64,000 nucleotides of DNA from Buddleja alternifolia (taxonomy: Eukaryota; Streptophyta; Magnoliopsida; Lamiales; Scrophulariaceae): the NCBI GenBank assembly GCA_019426215.1, contig CM033396.1:29989154-30053153 (forward strand). The letters are read 5' to 3'. Numbering within the stretch: position 1 is the first letter of the stretch; every line of letters begins with the position of its first letter. Shown piece after piece: positions 37,500 through 49,343 of this stretch. The notes below the pieces were generated by a model. It searched no databases, was not told the origin of the DNA, and worked only from the letters and a program-made list of their open reading frames with translations. The translations under genes and the position numbers were made by a program.

Positions 37500-38210
37500 G
37501 AGAAAATAGCAGATACCCCTCCAAACTATTAGGTGATGTGCACTTTGCCCCCTCGGTCAGCTTCGGGCAGCACACAGGGGGCAAAGTGCTACAAACCACA
37601 TAGGTGAGGGGGCAAAGCGCACATCACCAGATTGTTTTATTTTTAAAAATTTTTACTAATTTTTTTATTTTTTATACTTTTTTTCATTTTTTTATTTATT
37701 TTCATGTTTCCGGATTTTTGAATTGTCTTTTTTGTTTTTAGAAAATTATGAATATTGAATTTATACTTCTTTTCATTGTTTTCTTATTTATTTTCATGTT
37801 TTATTTTTATTTTTCTTATTTTCATATTTGATAATTATTTATTTCAAACCTAGAAATAATATTTCAAGAAAAATCCAAATAAATCCCAATATGTATGATT
37901 TAAACTGAATGATGAATGGGTAAAAATTTTCCCGAAGCTGACCAATGGGGGTTAAGTGAATATTAAGAATATTTGAATTTAAAAAAAAATAGAGAAAATA
38001 GCATTACCCCCCAACCTATGAGGTGATGTGCGCTTTGCCCCATCACCTATGCGGTTTGTAGCACTTTGCCCCCTGTGTGCTGCCCGAAGCTGACCGAGGG
38101 GGCAAAGTGCACATATATGATAGTTTAAGGTGTTGAGTGCAACTTTTAATAGTTTGGGGGGGCAAAGCGCACATCACCTCATAGTTTAGGGGGGTATCTG
38201 CTATTTTCTC
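37500..38210. mobile_element. Mutator-type MITE with long TIRs
   Basis: The ends GAGAAAATAGCAGATACCCC and its inverse are perfect over about 20 bp. They continue with GGTGATGTGC(A/G)CTTTGCCCC and the shared CTCGGTCAGCTTCGGGCAGC block. A perfect 9-bp TSD AAGATACAA flanks it (37491-37499 and 38211-38219). The right TIR carries an extra segment of roughly 65 bp. The centre is T-rich and non-coding. Confidence 0.93.
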
Positions 38211-38398
38211 AAGATACAATTAGTTAATTGGAGGTGTTTGCATGCTGGATGAAACCTAAATCCACACTCATGGGTTAAAAATAAAAGTAAAATTGTTAAG
38301 GGTTGTTGTTTTGATAGTGAAACTACGGTTAATCTATTAAACACCATATTTAGTACTTTTTATCAAGGGAGATGACTAGGTGGATAATGCTTAGATAG
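38211..38398 (-). repeat. Second, SINE-free copy of the LINE segment
   Basis: Homologous to 37158-37499 without the SINE: it has GTTAATTGGAGGTGTTTGCA, then CATGCTGGATGAAACC, then ATTTAGTACTTTTTAT. The two copies form a tandem duplication, and the MITE at 37500 lies exactly at the junction. Confidence 0.8.
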
Positions 38399-39552
38399 CA
38401 GGGGTGATCGCGGTTCAGTTTTGCGATTTTTTTTATTAATTTCAAACCGAATTGCCAAGTGCGGTTTGGAGGAAATAAAATTTTAAATTGCGGTTTTGTA
38501 AATCAAAACCGACTATGCGGTTTTGTGCGGTGCGGTGCGGTTCGGTGCGGTTTGGCGGTTTTTCAAGATCTTTTACATTTTAAAACTAAATAAACATACA
38601 ATGTTTGCAATATTTTTTGTTAAACTAATTAATAAAAAGATAATGATACTTGATAACTAAGAAAATACTTGTCCAGAAAATATTTATCAAGATTAAATTC
38701 CATGAATCATTAAAAAAAACACTAATGTCATCACATATTAATATATAAGTGTATCATACGTTTAGAACATGAAAAAATACTAGTATATCGATTTAAATAT
38801 TTGTTTTACACCGAGTATAATTATAATATGTACATATTTTACTAATGTATATATATTTTATCAAATAAGAACACACTCATCTATAAGAAAATGTCTTCAT
38901 CTAGCTTGCATGAAAAATAGTACAAGAAATTTGTATATAAACAAGTAATACAAAAAATAATATGCTGCAATTGTTTGTTTATTAAAATTTGTGCACTAAA
39001 ATCTACAAAAGGATATTGTAAAGTATATTATAAAGTTATAAAACAATAGGTAATCTAACGCGACATTGTTATTACAAATAATGTGATAGTTAAATAGAAC
39101 AAATGTTATAAATATAATCTATAATACTTTTTTTCATCAAAAATCTTCAAGTGTCTATTATATATAAAAAAATATAACACTAAAATATCATAAGATATTA
39201 TCACTCTAAAAGTTTCAAGCACAAATGTTGATTGAATATATTATTAATCTTGTAAAGGATATAACCATATCAATTCAATAACAAATATTAAATAAAACTA
39301 CAAATATGAATACTATTACGAGTAAAACCTATTAAAAGTTCAAATTAAAAAAGAATAATATACATATATATATAGGCGGTGGCGGTTCGGTTTGATTTTT
39401 TTAACACTAATTTTGAAATCAAACCGCATAGGGCGGTGCGGTTTTCATTTAAATTTTAAACCACGGTTTACTTAGAAATTTGACAAAAAATGGTGCGGTT
39501 CGGTGCTGTACGGTCGGTTCGAGCGGTTTTTCGAAACCAATGCTCACCCCTA
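38399..39552. mobile_element. Non-autonomous hAT transposon with GCGGTT subterminal repeats
   Basis: The ends are CAGGGGTGA and TCACCCCTA, flanked by the perfect 8-bp TSD TTAGATAG (38391-38398 and 39553-39560). The left 170 bp and right 150 bp are dense in GCGGTTTGG/GCGGTTCGG and AAACCGC motifs. The middle is AT-rich and has no transposase. Confidence 0.93.
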
Positions 39553-39609
39553 TTAGATAGGAACAATGTTTTGGAAAAACTACTGCATCAACAATAAAAA
39601 AGTAAATTC

Positions 39610-39884
39610 TGTTATGAATAATTCATTAAGTGGATGTCCATATAACTCCAATACATTAGTGGATTCACCTACAACTCCAATATCTCATTTAGTGGATTCA
39701 CCTACAATTCCATTACCTCATTTTGTAATCAATATTTGATCTTGTTTTGTGCCTATAAATAGGCTTTGCCATTGTATTGAGAAATACACCAAAATCAAAG
39801 AAAGAATTCTCTTCTTAATTCTCTAGTCTCTCTACTTTAGAATATTTGTATATATTTTATAATATTTGGGGTTATTTCATAACA
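39610..39884 (+). repeat. 5' LTR of the copia element
   Basis: 275 bp, TGTTATG...CATAACA. It contains a short internal direct repeat (TTAGTGGATTCACCTACAA at about 39656 and 39695) and a TATA-like CTATAAATAGG at about 39762. Confidence 0.95.
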
Positions 39885-40290
39885 CGTTATCAGCACGATC
39901 TGTCTCAAGGTGTTAATCATTTTGAAATTTGGCAAAAGATATACATGGGGTACTCAACATATAATGTAAATGTAGTGAGAAATTTTTATGAGTTATTATG
40001 AGTTTGTAAAGAAAATTGATGGACAAGGTTTTCAAAACAAAGCAAGAAGAAAAGGTAAAGAAAAGGTATGTATATTTCAACATTTAACAAAAATAGAAAT
40101 ATGCAATAATTCTCTTGATGTTTAGAAAGAAGACATATGTATATATATGTGCATATATTTGATTAGTATTATTCTTTTGAATAATCCTATCATGTTGAAA
40201 ATATTTTAAGAAGTTGAATGATTGTTATGTTATTCATCTTATACTTTGATAATAGTATTATATGATGAATCTTGAAAAAAACTTGACTTT

Positions 40291-43200
40291 GTGACTCTTG
40301 ATATTATGAGGAAAAATTATTTTTCTTGGGCGTTAGATATTGAAATTCATCTTGATGCAAATAACTATACTGCATTCCCTGAAGTGAATGTATTGAGCAA
40401 TATATAATTATTTTAATCATGAGTATCGTCCAACTAGTTCTGCTACATTCCCTGAAGTGAAAGTAGCAGCACATAACTATTTTAATCATTAAAGAAATCA
40501 TGGACGTGGACGTGGTCGTGGATATGGTCATAGAAATCGTGGTGGTTATTCGAAGAACACATCTTTCCACCAGGAGTGGAAAAATAATGAAGAGAAACAT
40601 GAAAGTGGCCAAAATAGCAAATTTGTGAAAAATTTATGCTATCGTTGTGGTGGTAAAGGTCATTGGTCATGTACCTGTCGTACACCAAAGCATCTTGTGG
40701 ACCTTTACCAAGAATCGCTAAAAAGTAAAAGAAAGAAAATAGAAACAAATTTTGCTTTTGAAGAAGGCGATTCTGATCATGGCCGATTTGATGACACTCA
40801 TTTAGATATTGCTGATTTCTTTGCTGATCCTGATTGAAAAAAAAAGTGATCACTTGATTAGAGATGAAAGTGTTCATAATCAATTTTATAAATCTTATTT
40901 TTAGTAGTTTTTAAAATAAATATGAAAATGTGTAGTTTTCATCAATGAATCATTTATTTATGAAAAGAATGAGTATTTACTCGATCAGCAACAACATCAA
41001 TAATGAAAATATATGTCTCGCTGATAGTGCAACAACTCACACCATTCTCAAGAATAAAAAATATTTTTTTTATTTAGTAATGCAAGAAGCCAATGTTAAT
41101 ACTATATCTGGTAGTGCAAAATTAATTGAAGGCTCCGGCAGAGTTAATATATTGTTACCCGGAGGAACACAATTTTATATTGATGAAGCCTTATATTCTA
41201 CTAAGTCTCAAAGAAATTTACTAAGCTTCAAAGATATCCGCCGAAATGGATATCATATTGAGACAACAAGTGATGACAATATTGAGTATCTTTACATCAC
41301 TAATACAATATCTGGTAACAAATGTATATTGGAAAAGTTGCCAGCATTGTCCTCTGGTTTGTACTACACGCATATATTTACTATTGAAACACATTTTATC
41401 GTAAACCAGAAATTTACAAATCAAAATAAGTTTGTTGTTTGGCATGACCGGTTGGGCCACCCCGGATCAATTATGATGCGAAAGATAATTGAGAATTCAT
41501 ATGGTCATCCATTGAAGAGCCAGCAGATTCTTCAATCGAATGATTTCTCATGTACTGCTTGTTTATAAGCAAAAAAATAGGAAGTGAATCTATTACGTTT
41601 TTGGAACGTATTCAAGGCAATATTTGTGGACCAATACACCCGTCGTGTGGACCATTTAGATATTTTATGGTTTTAATTGATGCATCAACAAGATGGTCAC
41701 ATGTATCTTTGTTATCAACTCGCAACCTGGCGTTTGCGAGATTGCTTGCTCAATTGATTAGAATACGAGCACATTTTCCTGATTATCCAATGAAGAAGAT
41801 ACGCCTTGATAATGCAGGTGAATTTACTTCCAAAACGTTCAATGACTATTGTATGTCTATTGGAATTGATGTTGAACATCCTGTAGCACATGTTCATACA
41901 CAAAACGGTCTAGCAGAATCGTTTATTAAACGTCTACAGTTAATTGCAAGACCTTTACTTATGAGATCAAAACTTCCTATTTCTTGTTGGGGACATGGTA
42001 TTTTGCATTCAGCAGCACTTATTCGCATAAGGCCAACAAGTTATCATAAATTCTCCCCATTACACTTGGTTTGTGGTCAGGAACCAAATATTTCCCATCT
42101 AAGAATTTTTGGATGTGCGGTATATGTTCCAATTGCTCCACCACAATGCACTAAAATGGGTCCTCAAAGGAAGTTGGGAATATATGTTGGATTCGAGTCT
42201 CCATCAATAATAAAGTATCTAGAGCCATTGGCTGGAGATTTATTTACGGCTCGATTTGCTGATTGTCATTTTGATGAATCAGATTTCCCAACATTAGGGG
42301 GAGAAAATAAGCAGCTGGAAAAGAAAATTAGTTGGAATGAATTATCTTTATATCATCTTGATCCTCGAACAAAACAAAGTGAACTGGAAGTTCAAAAGAT
42401 AATTCACTTGCAAGGTTTAGCTAACCAACTGCCAGACGCATTTACTGACCTAAAAAAAAGTGACTAAGTCACATGTACCAGCTGTTAATGCTCCAGTAAG
42501 AATTGTTGTCCCTGAAGGTCAAAGTAATGAGTCTACTGCACGCCTGAAGCGTGGTAGACCTATCGGTTCCAAAGATAGTCATCATCGAAAAAGAAAAGGA
42601 GCTAAGAATCAAGATGGTCTAATCGAGGATAAAATAACTCCAGAAGAGTCCCCAATCATAACTAATATTTCGGTTCCAGAAGAACCTCAAGTACCTGAAA
42701 CTTGTGAAAATAATGAGATCTCAATAGATTATGTTATGAACGGGAAACGATGGAATCGAAATGAAGTCAACGTTGACGATAAATTTGCATATGATGTAGC
42801 GCTAAATATGATGAATGATAATGAGGATCAAGAACCAAAGTCTGTTAATGAATGTCGACAAAGAAATGATTGGCCAAAATGGAAAGACGCAATAAGGGCA
42901 GAGTTAAACTCGCTTAAACAAACGAAAAGTTTTTGGACCTGTAGTCCGTACACCTGAAGATGTAAAAGTTTTTGGACCTGTAGTCCGTACACCTGAAGAT
43001 GTAAAGCCAGTAGGATACAAATGGGTATTTATGCGAAAACGAAATGAAAAAAGTGAAATTGTAAGATATAAGGCACGTCTTGTTGCCCAAGGGTTTTCGC
43101 AACGACCTGGCATAGATTACGAGGAGACTTATTTTCCTGTGGTGGATGCAACTACTTTTCGTTATATAATAAGTCTGGCAGTGCATGAAAAACTTGATTT

Positions 43201-44759
43201 GTGTCTAATGGATGTTGTTACAGCCTATTTGTATGGCTCGCTTATATATATATATATATATATATGAAAATCCCTGAAGGATTTAATATGCCTGAAGCAT
43301 ATAATTCAAGTTCTCGAGAACATTATTCAATTAAATTAAAGCATTGATTGTTTGATGTGATCAAATTGTTTAAAGTGCTTAAATACATGAATACATTCAT
43401 GTTTATAAAATATGATTCTAAATCATTGCGTTTAATATGTATTATTTGATTGTACTTGAGTATGCTTATTTGATGAAATCAAATTAAAGCATTATATGTG
43501 TGATTGTATTCAACATGAGAAACTTGATGTGATCAAGTGTATTATTTAAATTATTTAAATATATGTTGAATATATGATGTCAAATTGTTTTTGAAATGAT
43601 AGTTGAGTGGGAGTATTTTCCAAGATAAGGAGAAACGTTTTGATGAGATCATAAAATTCAAAGTGAATATTTGTTGAAGGAAGGATATAAGAATGATCAA
43701 ATTTGTCCTTGTATTTTCATGAAAAGATCTGAAAATGAGTTTGTTATAATTACAGTTTATGTTGACGATTTAAATATCGTTGGAACTCCTGAAGAGATTT
43801 CAAAAAACTGTTAATTGCTTAAAGAAAGAATTTGAGATGAAAGATCTTGGAAGAACAAAATTTTGCCTTGGACTACGAATTGAATATTTAAAGAACGGAA
43901 TTTTTGTATATCAAGACGCTTATATATCAAAGGTGCTAAAGCGTTTCTACATGGATAAATCACATCCATTGAGCACCCTGATGGTCGTAAGGTCACTAGA
44001 TGTGAACAAAGATCCTTTTCGACCTCGAGAAAGTGATGAAGAACTACTTGGTCCTGAAGTACCATATCTAAGTGCAATCGGTGCACTAATGTGTCTTGCT
44101 TGTCATACTCGACCTGATATAGCATTCGCTGTTAATCTATTAGCAAGATATAGTTCTTTTCCTACACGAAGGCATTGGAATGGGGTTAAACAGCTACTCC
44201 GCTACCTTAGAGGAACAATCGATATGGTCTTGTTTTATTTAAATGTACCCAAGTCCGAATTGGTTGGATATGCAGATGGTGGATATATGTCTGATCCTCA
44301 TAATGGTCGTTCACAAACAGGCTATTTATTTACATGTGGTGGCACAACCATTTCATGGCGGTCTATGAAACAAACCATATCGGCCACATCATCTAATCAT
44401 GCAGAATCTTAGCTATTCACGAGGCAAGTCGAGAATGTGTTTGGTTAAGATCTATAATTAAACATATTCGAGGGACTTGTGGTTTATCTTCTGGAAAAAT
44501 GATCCCGACGATCTTATATGAAGATAATTCCGCATGTATCGCACAATTGAAAGAAGGGTACATTAAAGGAGATAGAACAATGCATATTTCACCAAAGTTC
44601 TTTTTCACTCACGATCTTCAGAAGAATGGTGATATCAATGTTCAACAAATCCGTTCCAGAGATAATCTTGCTGATTTGTTCACCAAGGCACTTCCCACAG
44701 CAACATTTGAAAAGCTAGTCTACAATATTGGTGTGCGTAGACTTAAAGATCTTGACTGA
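40291..44759 (+). pseudogene. Broken copia gag-pol
   Basis: The gag N-terminus reads KNYFSWALDIEIHLDA (about 40310). Most of gag is then missing, and the frame resumes at an RG-rich stretch and a CCHC knuckle CYRCGGKGHWSCTC (about 40640). Protease has DSATTHTIL (41022). The pre-integrase has WHDRLGHPG (41440). Integrase shows the acidic triad in LIDASTRW, RLDNAGEF and NGLAESF (41670-41930). RT has YKWVF and VAQGFSQRPGIDYEETY, then YVDDLNIVGTPEE (43760). RNase H runs to LADLFTKALP (44660). Lesions are a stop and frameshift near 41566, a frameshift near 42460, a 39-bp tandem duplication at 42929-43006, an expanded TA run at 43240-43266, about 300 bp of foreign AT-rich sequence at 43345-43640, and a frameshift at 44408. 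It cannot encode a working polyprotein. Confidence 0.93.
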
Positions 44760-44980
44760 TATTGTCATGAGGGGGAGATAATACGCGCTGCACTCTTTTT
44801 CCCTTAACCAAGGTTTTTCCCACTGGGTTTTCCTGGTAAGGTTTTTAATGAGGCAGCATCTGATTGCGTATTGAAAAAATTATGTACTCTTTTTCCTTCA
44901 CTAGGTTTTTATCCCACAGGGTTTTTCCTAATAAGGTTTTAACGAGGCATATTCTTAAGTGATGGACATCCAAGGGGGAG

Positions 44981-45255
44981 TGTTATGAATAATTCATTAA
45001 GTGGATGTCCATATAACTCCAATACATTAGTGGATTCACCTACAACTCCAATATCTCATTTAGTGGATTCACCTACAATTCCATTACCTCATTTTGTAAT
45101 CAATATTTGATCTTGTTTTGTGCCTATAAATAGGCTTTGCCATTGTATTGAGAAATACACCAAAATCAAAGAAAGAATTCTCTTCTTAATTCTCTAGTCT
45201 CTCTACTTTAGAATATTTGTATATATTTCATAATATTTCGGGTTATTTCATAACA
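44981..45255 (+). repeat. 3' LTR of the copia element
   Basis: Same length as the 5' LTR and nearly identical. Directly preceded by CCAAGGGGGAG. Confidence 0.95.
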
Positions 45256-47149
45256 AATTGATCACTTTATTTTATCCACTTTGTGTAGACCTATTTGTAA
45301 GGATCCGCTTTTTCAATTTTATTTTATCAGGATGAAAGGCAATTCTATGTTGATTTGTAATTTATTAGATTCCTAATTTTGTCATTTTATAAGAAACAGT
45401 TATATAGGTTGTTTGAATATTGATAAAGCATATGGTGACAAATAAATTAGAATACAAAGGCTTACAAGTGAGACTTGGAATAAGTAGGGCCATAAGTTTT
45501 AGGAGAAAGACTATCAAGTAATGTTGGGCCGATTTATTTGATTTCTAGATTGGAAAAGACCGAATTTTCTATGCCAATGCCAAGTGTACATGAAAATTGG
45601 TTTGGGTGGATTCTAGATTCAAGTGACAGTCATATGCGGAGCGTTTGGATGACGTTTCATCTCATTTCGTAGAAAAAGTGTAATAAAAAAAGAATTTTAG
45701 AGATGTATGAAAATTGAAGTAGTATATGTTTGGACGTGAGATTGTTAAAGAAAAAGTGTAATGATTAGGATTGAGGTGATATATCAAAATTAAATCAACA
45801 CACAAAAATTAAAATCCACGCTTTGGATTTTGGAACTTGAATCCCAACATTTCTAGAAACTATCTACTATACTATTAAATACATCAAAATATGAAAAATT
45901 AATAAATTATAGTAAATGATTAAAAATCATGTGTACATTGAAATGAAAATTATTTTTATCTAACAAAAAAAAAAAAACCCCCAATGAAACAAAACTAGAA
46001 AGTACGGTCCGATTGGATGATATGCTATTTTCGATTTCTCATTTTCCTTAGAAAAAGTAAGAGATTTTATTTTAACGGAGTAGAGATATGATGGTGAAAG
46101 TATATTTGCATGAAGCTTTTTTGTCACAGAAAAAAGTGCAATGATTGATTAGGTGTGATGTGATAATATTTTTTTTGTAAGAAAAATTATTTTTTTATGA
46201 GAAATGGTATGGATGAGTATTTATTTTTTAAGAAAAGCTAAACATATCTAAGTTAAGCTTATCGACGAAAACATCAAAAAATATGCAAAGTGGATCTTAT
46301 TAATCAATATATATAATTTTTTTAATGCATATGTTAAGATGTTAGTGAATAAAAGCCTTTTAGTTATTGGATGAACATGAATAGTAAAAAAATTGAGTTT
46401 TCTAGGAAAAATTCGAGAGAAATACCAATCAAATCTATTTTTCAAAAAAATTTGAGATTTTTTAGAGAACATTAACTGTAACATTTTTTTATGAAAAAAG
46501 TCTATGGAAAATCGGAAAATAGAAAACATGTATCCATCCAATCGGGGTTGTACTTATTCAGTATATTTGCAAAAGTAAATGATCTTTGACATTAAAATAT
46601 CATCTAAACTCTGAAAATGGAGTTTCACCATTGATATAAGTTAGAATATTTATATTTTCAATATATATGTTCTATATATATTATTCAATTTGAAAAATAA
46701 GAGATGTAGCAAAAGAAGAAGTAATACCACTTACTAAGAATTCATTGAAAACCACTTAAAAGAGAGTGAATCAAAATCACTCTCACCGATCTTGTTTGCT
46801 TGATTGAAGTTCTTAGTTGCAAGGTGCAATTAATATTGATTTGTCTTAATCTTATAACTTATCTGTACATTACAATATTTTCAAATAAGAAAATGTGAAA
46901 TATAGAGCTAAAAGAAAGTGAAACATCATAACACAAATATGTTGTCAATTTTTTTAAAGTCACTAATAAGTAATAAGTTATCTATAAATAAAGCACTATG
47001 TAAGGCCACAAGGAATTTTAAAACTATTGAGGGAGAGATTTTTCTTGAGGGTGTACCAATTACCTATGCTTCTATTAGCAACAGTAGATGTAGCTTGAAA
47101 ACAATTATATTTGATTCAGCCCTAGGAATAACAATAAAGTTAAATTAAA
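45256..47149. other. AT-rich intergenic DNA with possible MITE remnants
   Basis: No gene is seen. The pair CCGATTGGATG (46008) and CATCCAATCGG (46532), with surrounding AAAATAG/CTATTTT similarity, suggests an old inverted-repeat element at about 46005-46545, but no TSD can be fixed. Around 45640-45850 there are TTTGGATGAC/TTTGGACGTG pieces of the same flavour. Confidence 0.35.
47061..47149. repeat. Left copy of a roughly 90-100-bp direct repeat flanking the large MULE
   Basis: It shares TCTATTAG, ATGTAGCTTGAA, ATATTTGATTCA and AAAGTTAAATTAAAT with 55423-55512. The large MULE sits between the two copies. Confidence 0.7.
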
Positions 47150-47571
47150 TTATTTATACAGGTTTTTAGAGAAAAATCTCCATTTAATGTTTCAAATCAT
47201 GAATCAGTCTCCCCCTTGTTTTTCAACTTTGCACCCACCAATTCATGTTCTTTCTTTGGATTAGCTCCCTACCCACCTGAAAGGTCTGAAATACCCCATC
47301 TTTTGCTATTTCCAGTCTATTTTCGCTCCCACCAGACCTATATTAAATAATCACCCACCCTACACCCCCAAAATTTGCAAATCAATTCACCTCTGCCCTA
47401 TCTCCGATTGTTTTTTTTAATTGACATCTGAATTGGGTTTGTTACCCGCCGCCGACGACCACCACCACCATCCCCTTCTGCCCTTCGTCTTATTTCCAAG
47501 CCCGATTGCTTTTTTTTTCCCTTTTTTTTTCAGATAATCGTCATTTGAATTGGGTCTGTTACCTTACCACG

Positions 47572-47952
47572 ATGCAAATGGATTCAAGTGCGCAAACATC
47601 TGAATTGGATCTGTTACCACGAGCACCACCACAAGTAGCAATGCAAATGGATACAACTGCGCAAACATGTGAATTTCTGATATTAGGAATTTGCGCATAC
47701 AACGATGACCTTGATGTGATTTCAATTTTTAAAGGAACCACTCTGATGGATGTTTTCACTGTTCTCGCAAGAAAGTGGCCTGAAATGAATTTAGGATGTA
47801 TTCAATTGCGATACTTTGCTCCTCCTTACAAATTGTATGTGACTTTAAAACAGGATGAAGACGTCCTCAATATGTGTCGGCTGCATAAACGCCTCAAACG
47901 GCCGATCGTTGACATGATGGCAGTTCCCAATAACGAGCCAAATGAACGCTGA
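47572..47952 (+). CDS. Small protein resembling the N-terminal domain of MuDR-type transposase
   Basis: Predicted 126 aa from the ATG that follows a likely leader intron (acceptor TTTTTTTTCAG at about 47523-47533). The N-terminus contains a near-duplicate, MQMDSSAQTSELDLLPRAPP then MQMDTTAQTCEFLI. The C-terminal half has VLARKWPEM, LRYFAPPYKLYVTL and DEDVLNMCRLHKRLKRPIVD. This is the pattern of the PB1-like domain found at the start of plant MULE transposases (KW..., a hydrophobic strand, a DDxDLxxM-like segment, ...VDM). The zinc-binding and DDE catalytic parts that normally follow are absent. A possible 3' exon starts after TTATATGTAG at 48401. It may be a truncated transposase or a stand-alone accessory protein. 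No function is proven. Confidence 0.55.
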   Translation: MQMDSSAQTSELDLLPRAPPQVAMQMDTTAQTCEFLILGICAYNDDLDVISIFKGTTLMDVFTVLARKWPEMNLGCIQLRYFAPPYKLYVTLKQDEDVLNMCRLHKRLKRPIVDMMAVPNNEPNER

Positions 47953-48726
47953 GGCGCAAACAGCTATACTGGCATGTAATACTTTGTGGCATTTACTTTG
48001 GGGAACGGTAGCTCTTTGTTTGTTTGCTATGAGAAGAAGAAAACTCATTTGGTAGTATTACTCAAGTTATAAAATACTGCATTAATCATTGAAATTACGT
48101 ATACATATGGCTTATGAATACTTGGCAATCACCTCATGTAGCTAGATAGAAATATTGCATTTGAAATACAAAGTGTGGCATTTATGATGTGAAAATATGT
48201 CTACTCTGCACTAAAATTACCTCATATGGGTTAATAATACAAATACTGCACATGTACGTTTCGATACTGCATTTGTTCATGGATATTACGTCGGATATAA
48301 ATTATTAGGAAAACATTAGGGTGGTGTTGTACAACTTCAATTTACCTTTACTTCTTACTAACAATCATCTTTGTCGTTGTTTTCACTCTTTATATGTAGA
48401 AAGAGGACCCGAGAAATGCTGAGCGGTGGAGGAATCCCAGAGCTGTCATGTAGACAAACTAGCTGCTAGAAGATGAGAGAGGCCAATTTGAAGAGTTGTA
48501 ATATTATGATTTATACTATGGTTGTGTTGTATTATCTTGTTTAGCTTGTATTACCAAAAACATTACGTGTTTTGGCTTGTAATAAATACTTTGGTGGATC
48601 ATTTTCTTGGAGATTCACAAGGTGTTGCACAAAATCTATGATCATGTGTTTCATTGACATTCCATTTAAGATATTGTACTAAAAAGTAGCCATAAAATCA
48701 TAAATAACAATATGAATTGAAGTCAA

Positions 48727-49200
48727 ACGACATATTATTTTCCATCAATTGACATATCATTTTCATTAATCGACGTATAGGTACAATTGATATAACGTAT
48801 TAATACATAATATAAACGAATTTTTTTCTTTCAATTGACGTATAAGTACAGTTGATATGACGTATGAATACATAATATCAACGTATGGATGTCAATCAAT
48901 TGACGTATAGGTACACTTGATATGACGTATTAGTACATTGAAATTGACGTATGGATGTCAATCAATTGACGTATAGGTACACTTGATATGACGTATTAGT
49001 ACATTGAAATTGACGTATGGATGTCTATCAATTGACGTAATAATACATCAATATGACGTATTAGTACATTCATATTGACGTATGAATGCAAGTCAATTGA
49101 CGTATTAATTTTCATCAATCGACGTATAGTGACACTTGATACGAAGTATTAATACATAATATCGACGTATGTTTTTCTTTCAAGTGACGTATAGGTACCC
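48727..49200 (+). repeat. GACGTA array, left
   Basis: About 15 copies of (T/C/A)GACGTA(T/A) in roughly 430 bp, spaced about 20-40 bp, nearly all in one orientation. They are linked by TCAATTGACGTATAGGTACA and TTGATATGACGTATTAGTAC type units. Confidence 0.9.
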
Positions 49201-49343
49201 ATGCACTAAAATGTACTAAAAATCATAAATAATAATTCATATTAATATTAAATAGTATCCATAAAATGTATGGATCCTAAAATGTATTAAAATAATGTAC
49301 TAAAATGTATCCATAAAATCATAAATAATAACTCATATTAATA

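Larger units (their letters stand above)
39610..45255 (+). mobile_element. Ty1/copia retrotransposon (Ale/Retrofit-like), recent but defective
   Basis: The LTRs at 39610-39884 and 44981-45255 are both 275 bp and differ at about two positions by eye. A primer site TTATCAGCACGA follows the 5' LTR, typical of the Ale-type copia lineage. A polypurine tract AAGGGGGAG precedes the 3' LTR. Flanks AATTC and AATTG agree at four of five positions. Gag, protease, integrase, RT and RNase H are in copia order, with integrase before RT. Confidence 0.95.

Noticed and set aside
46005..46545. Definite MITE call from the CCGATTGGATG inverted pair
   Set aside because: Only about 11 bp match perfectly and no TSD of any expected length can be fixed, so it is kept as a possibility only.
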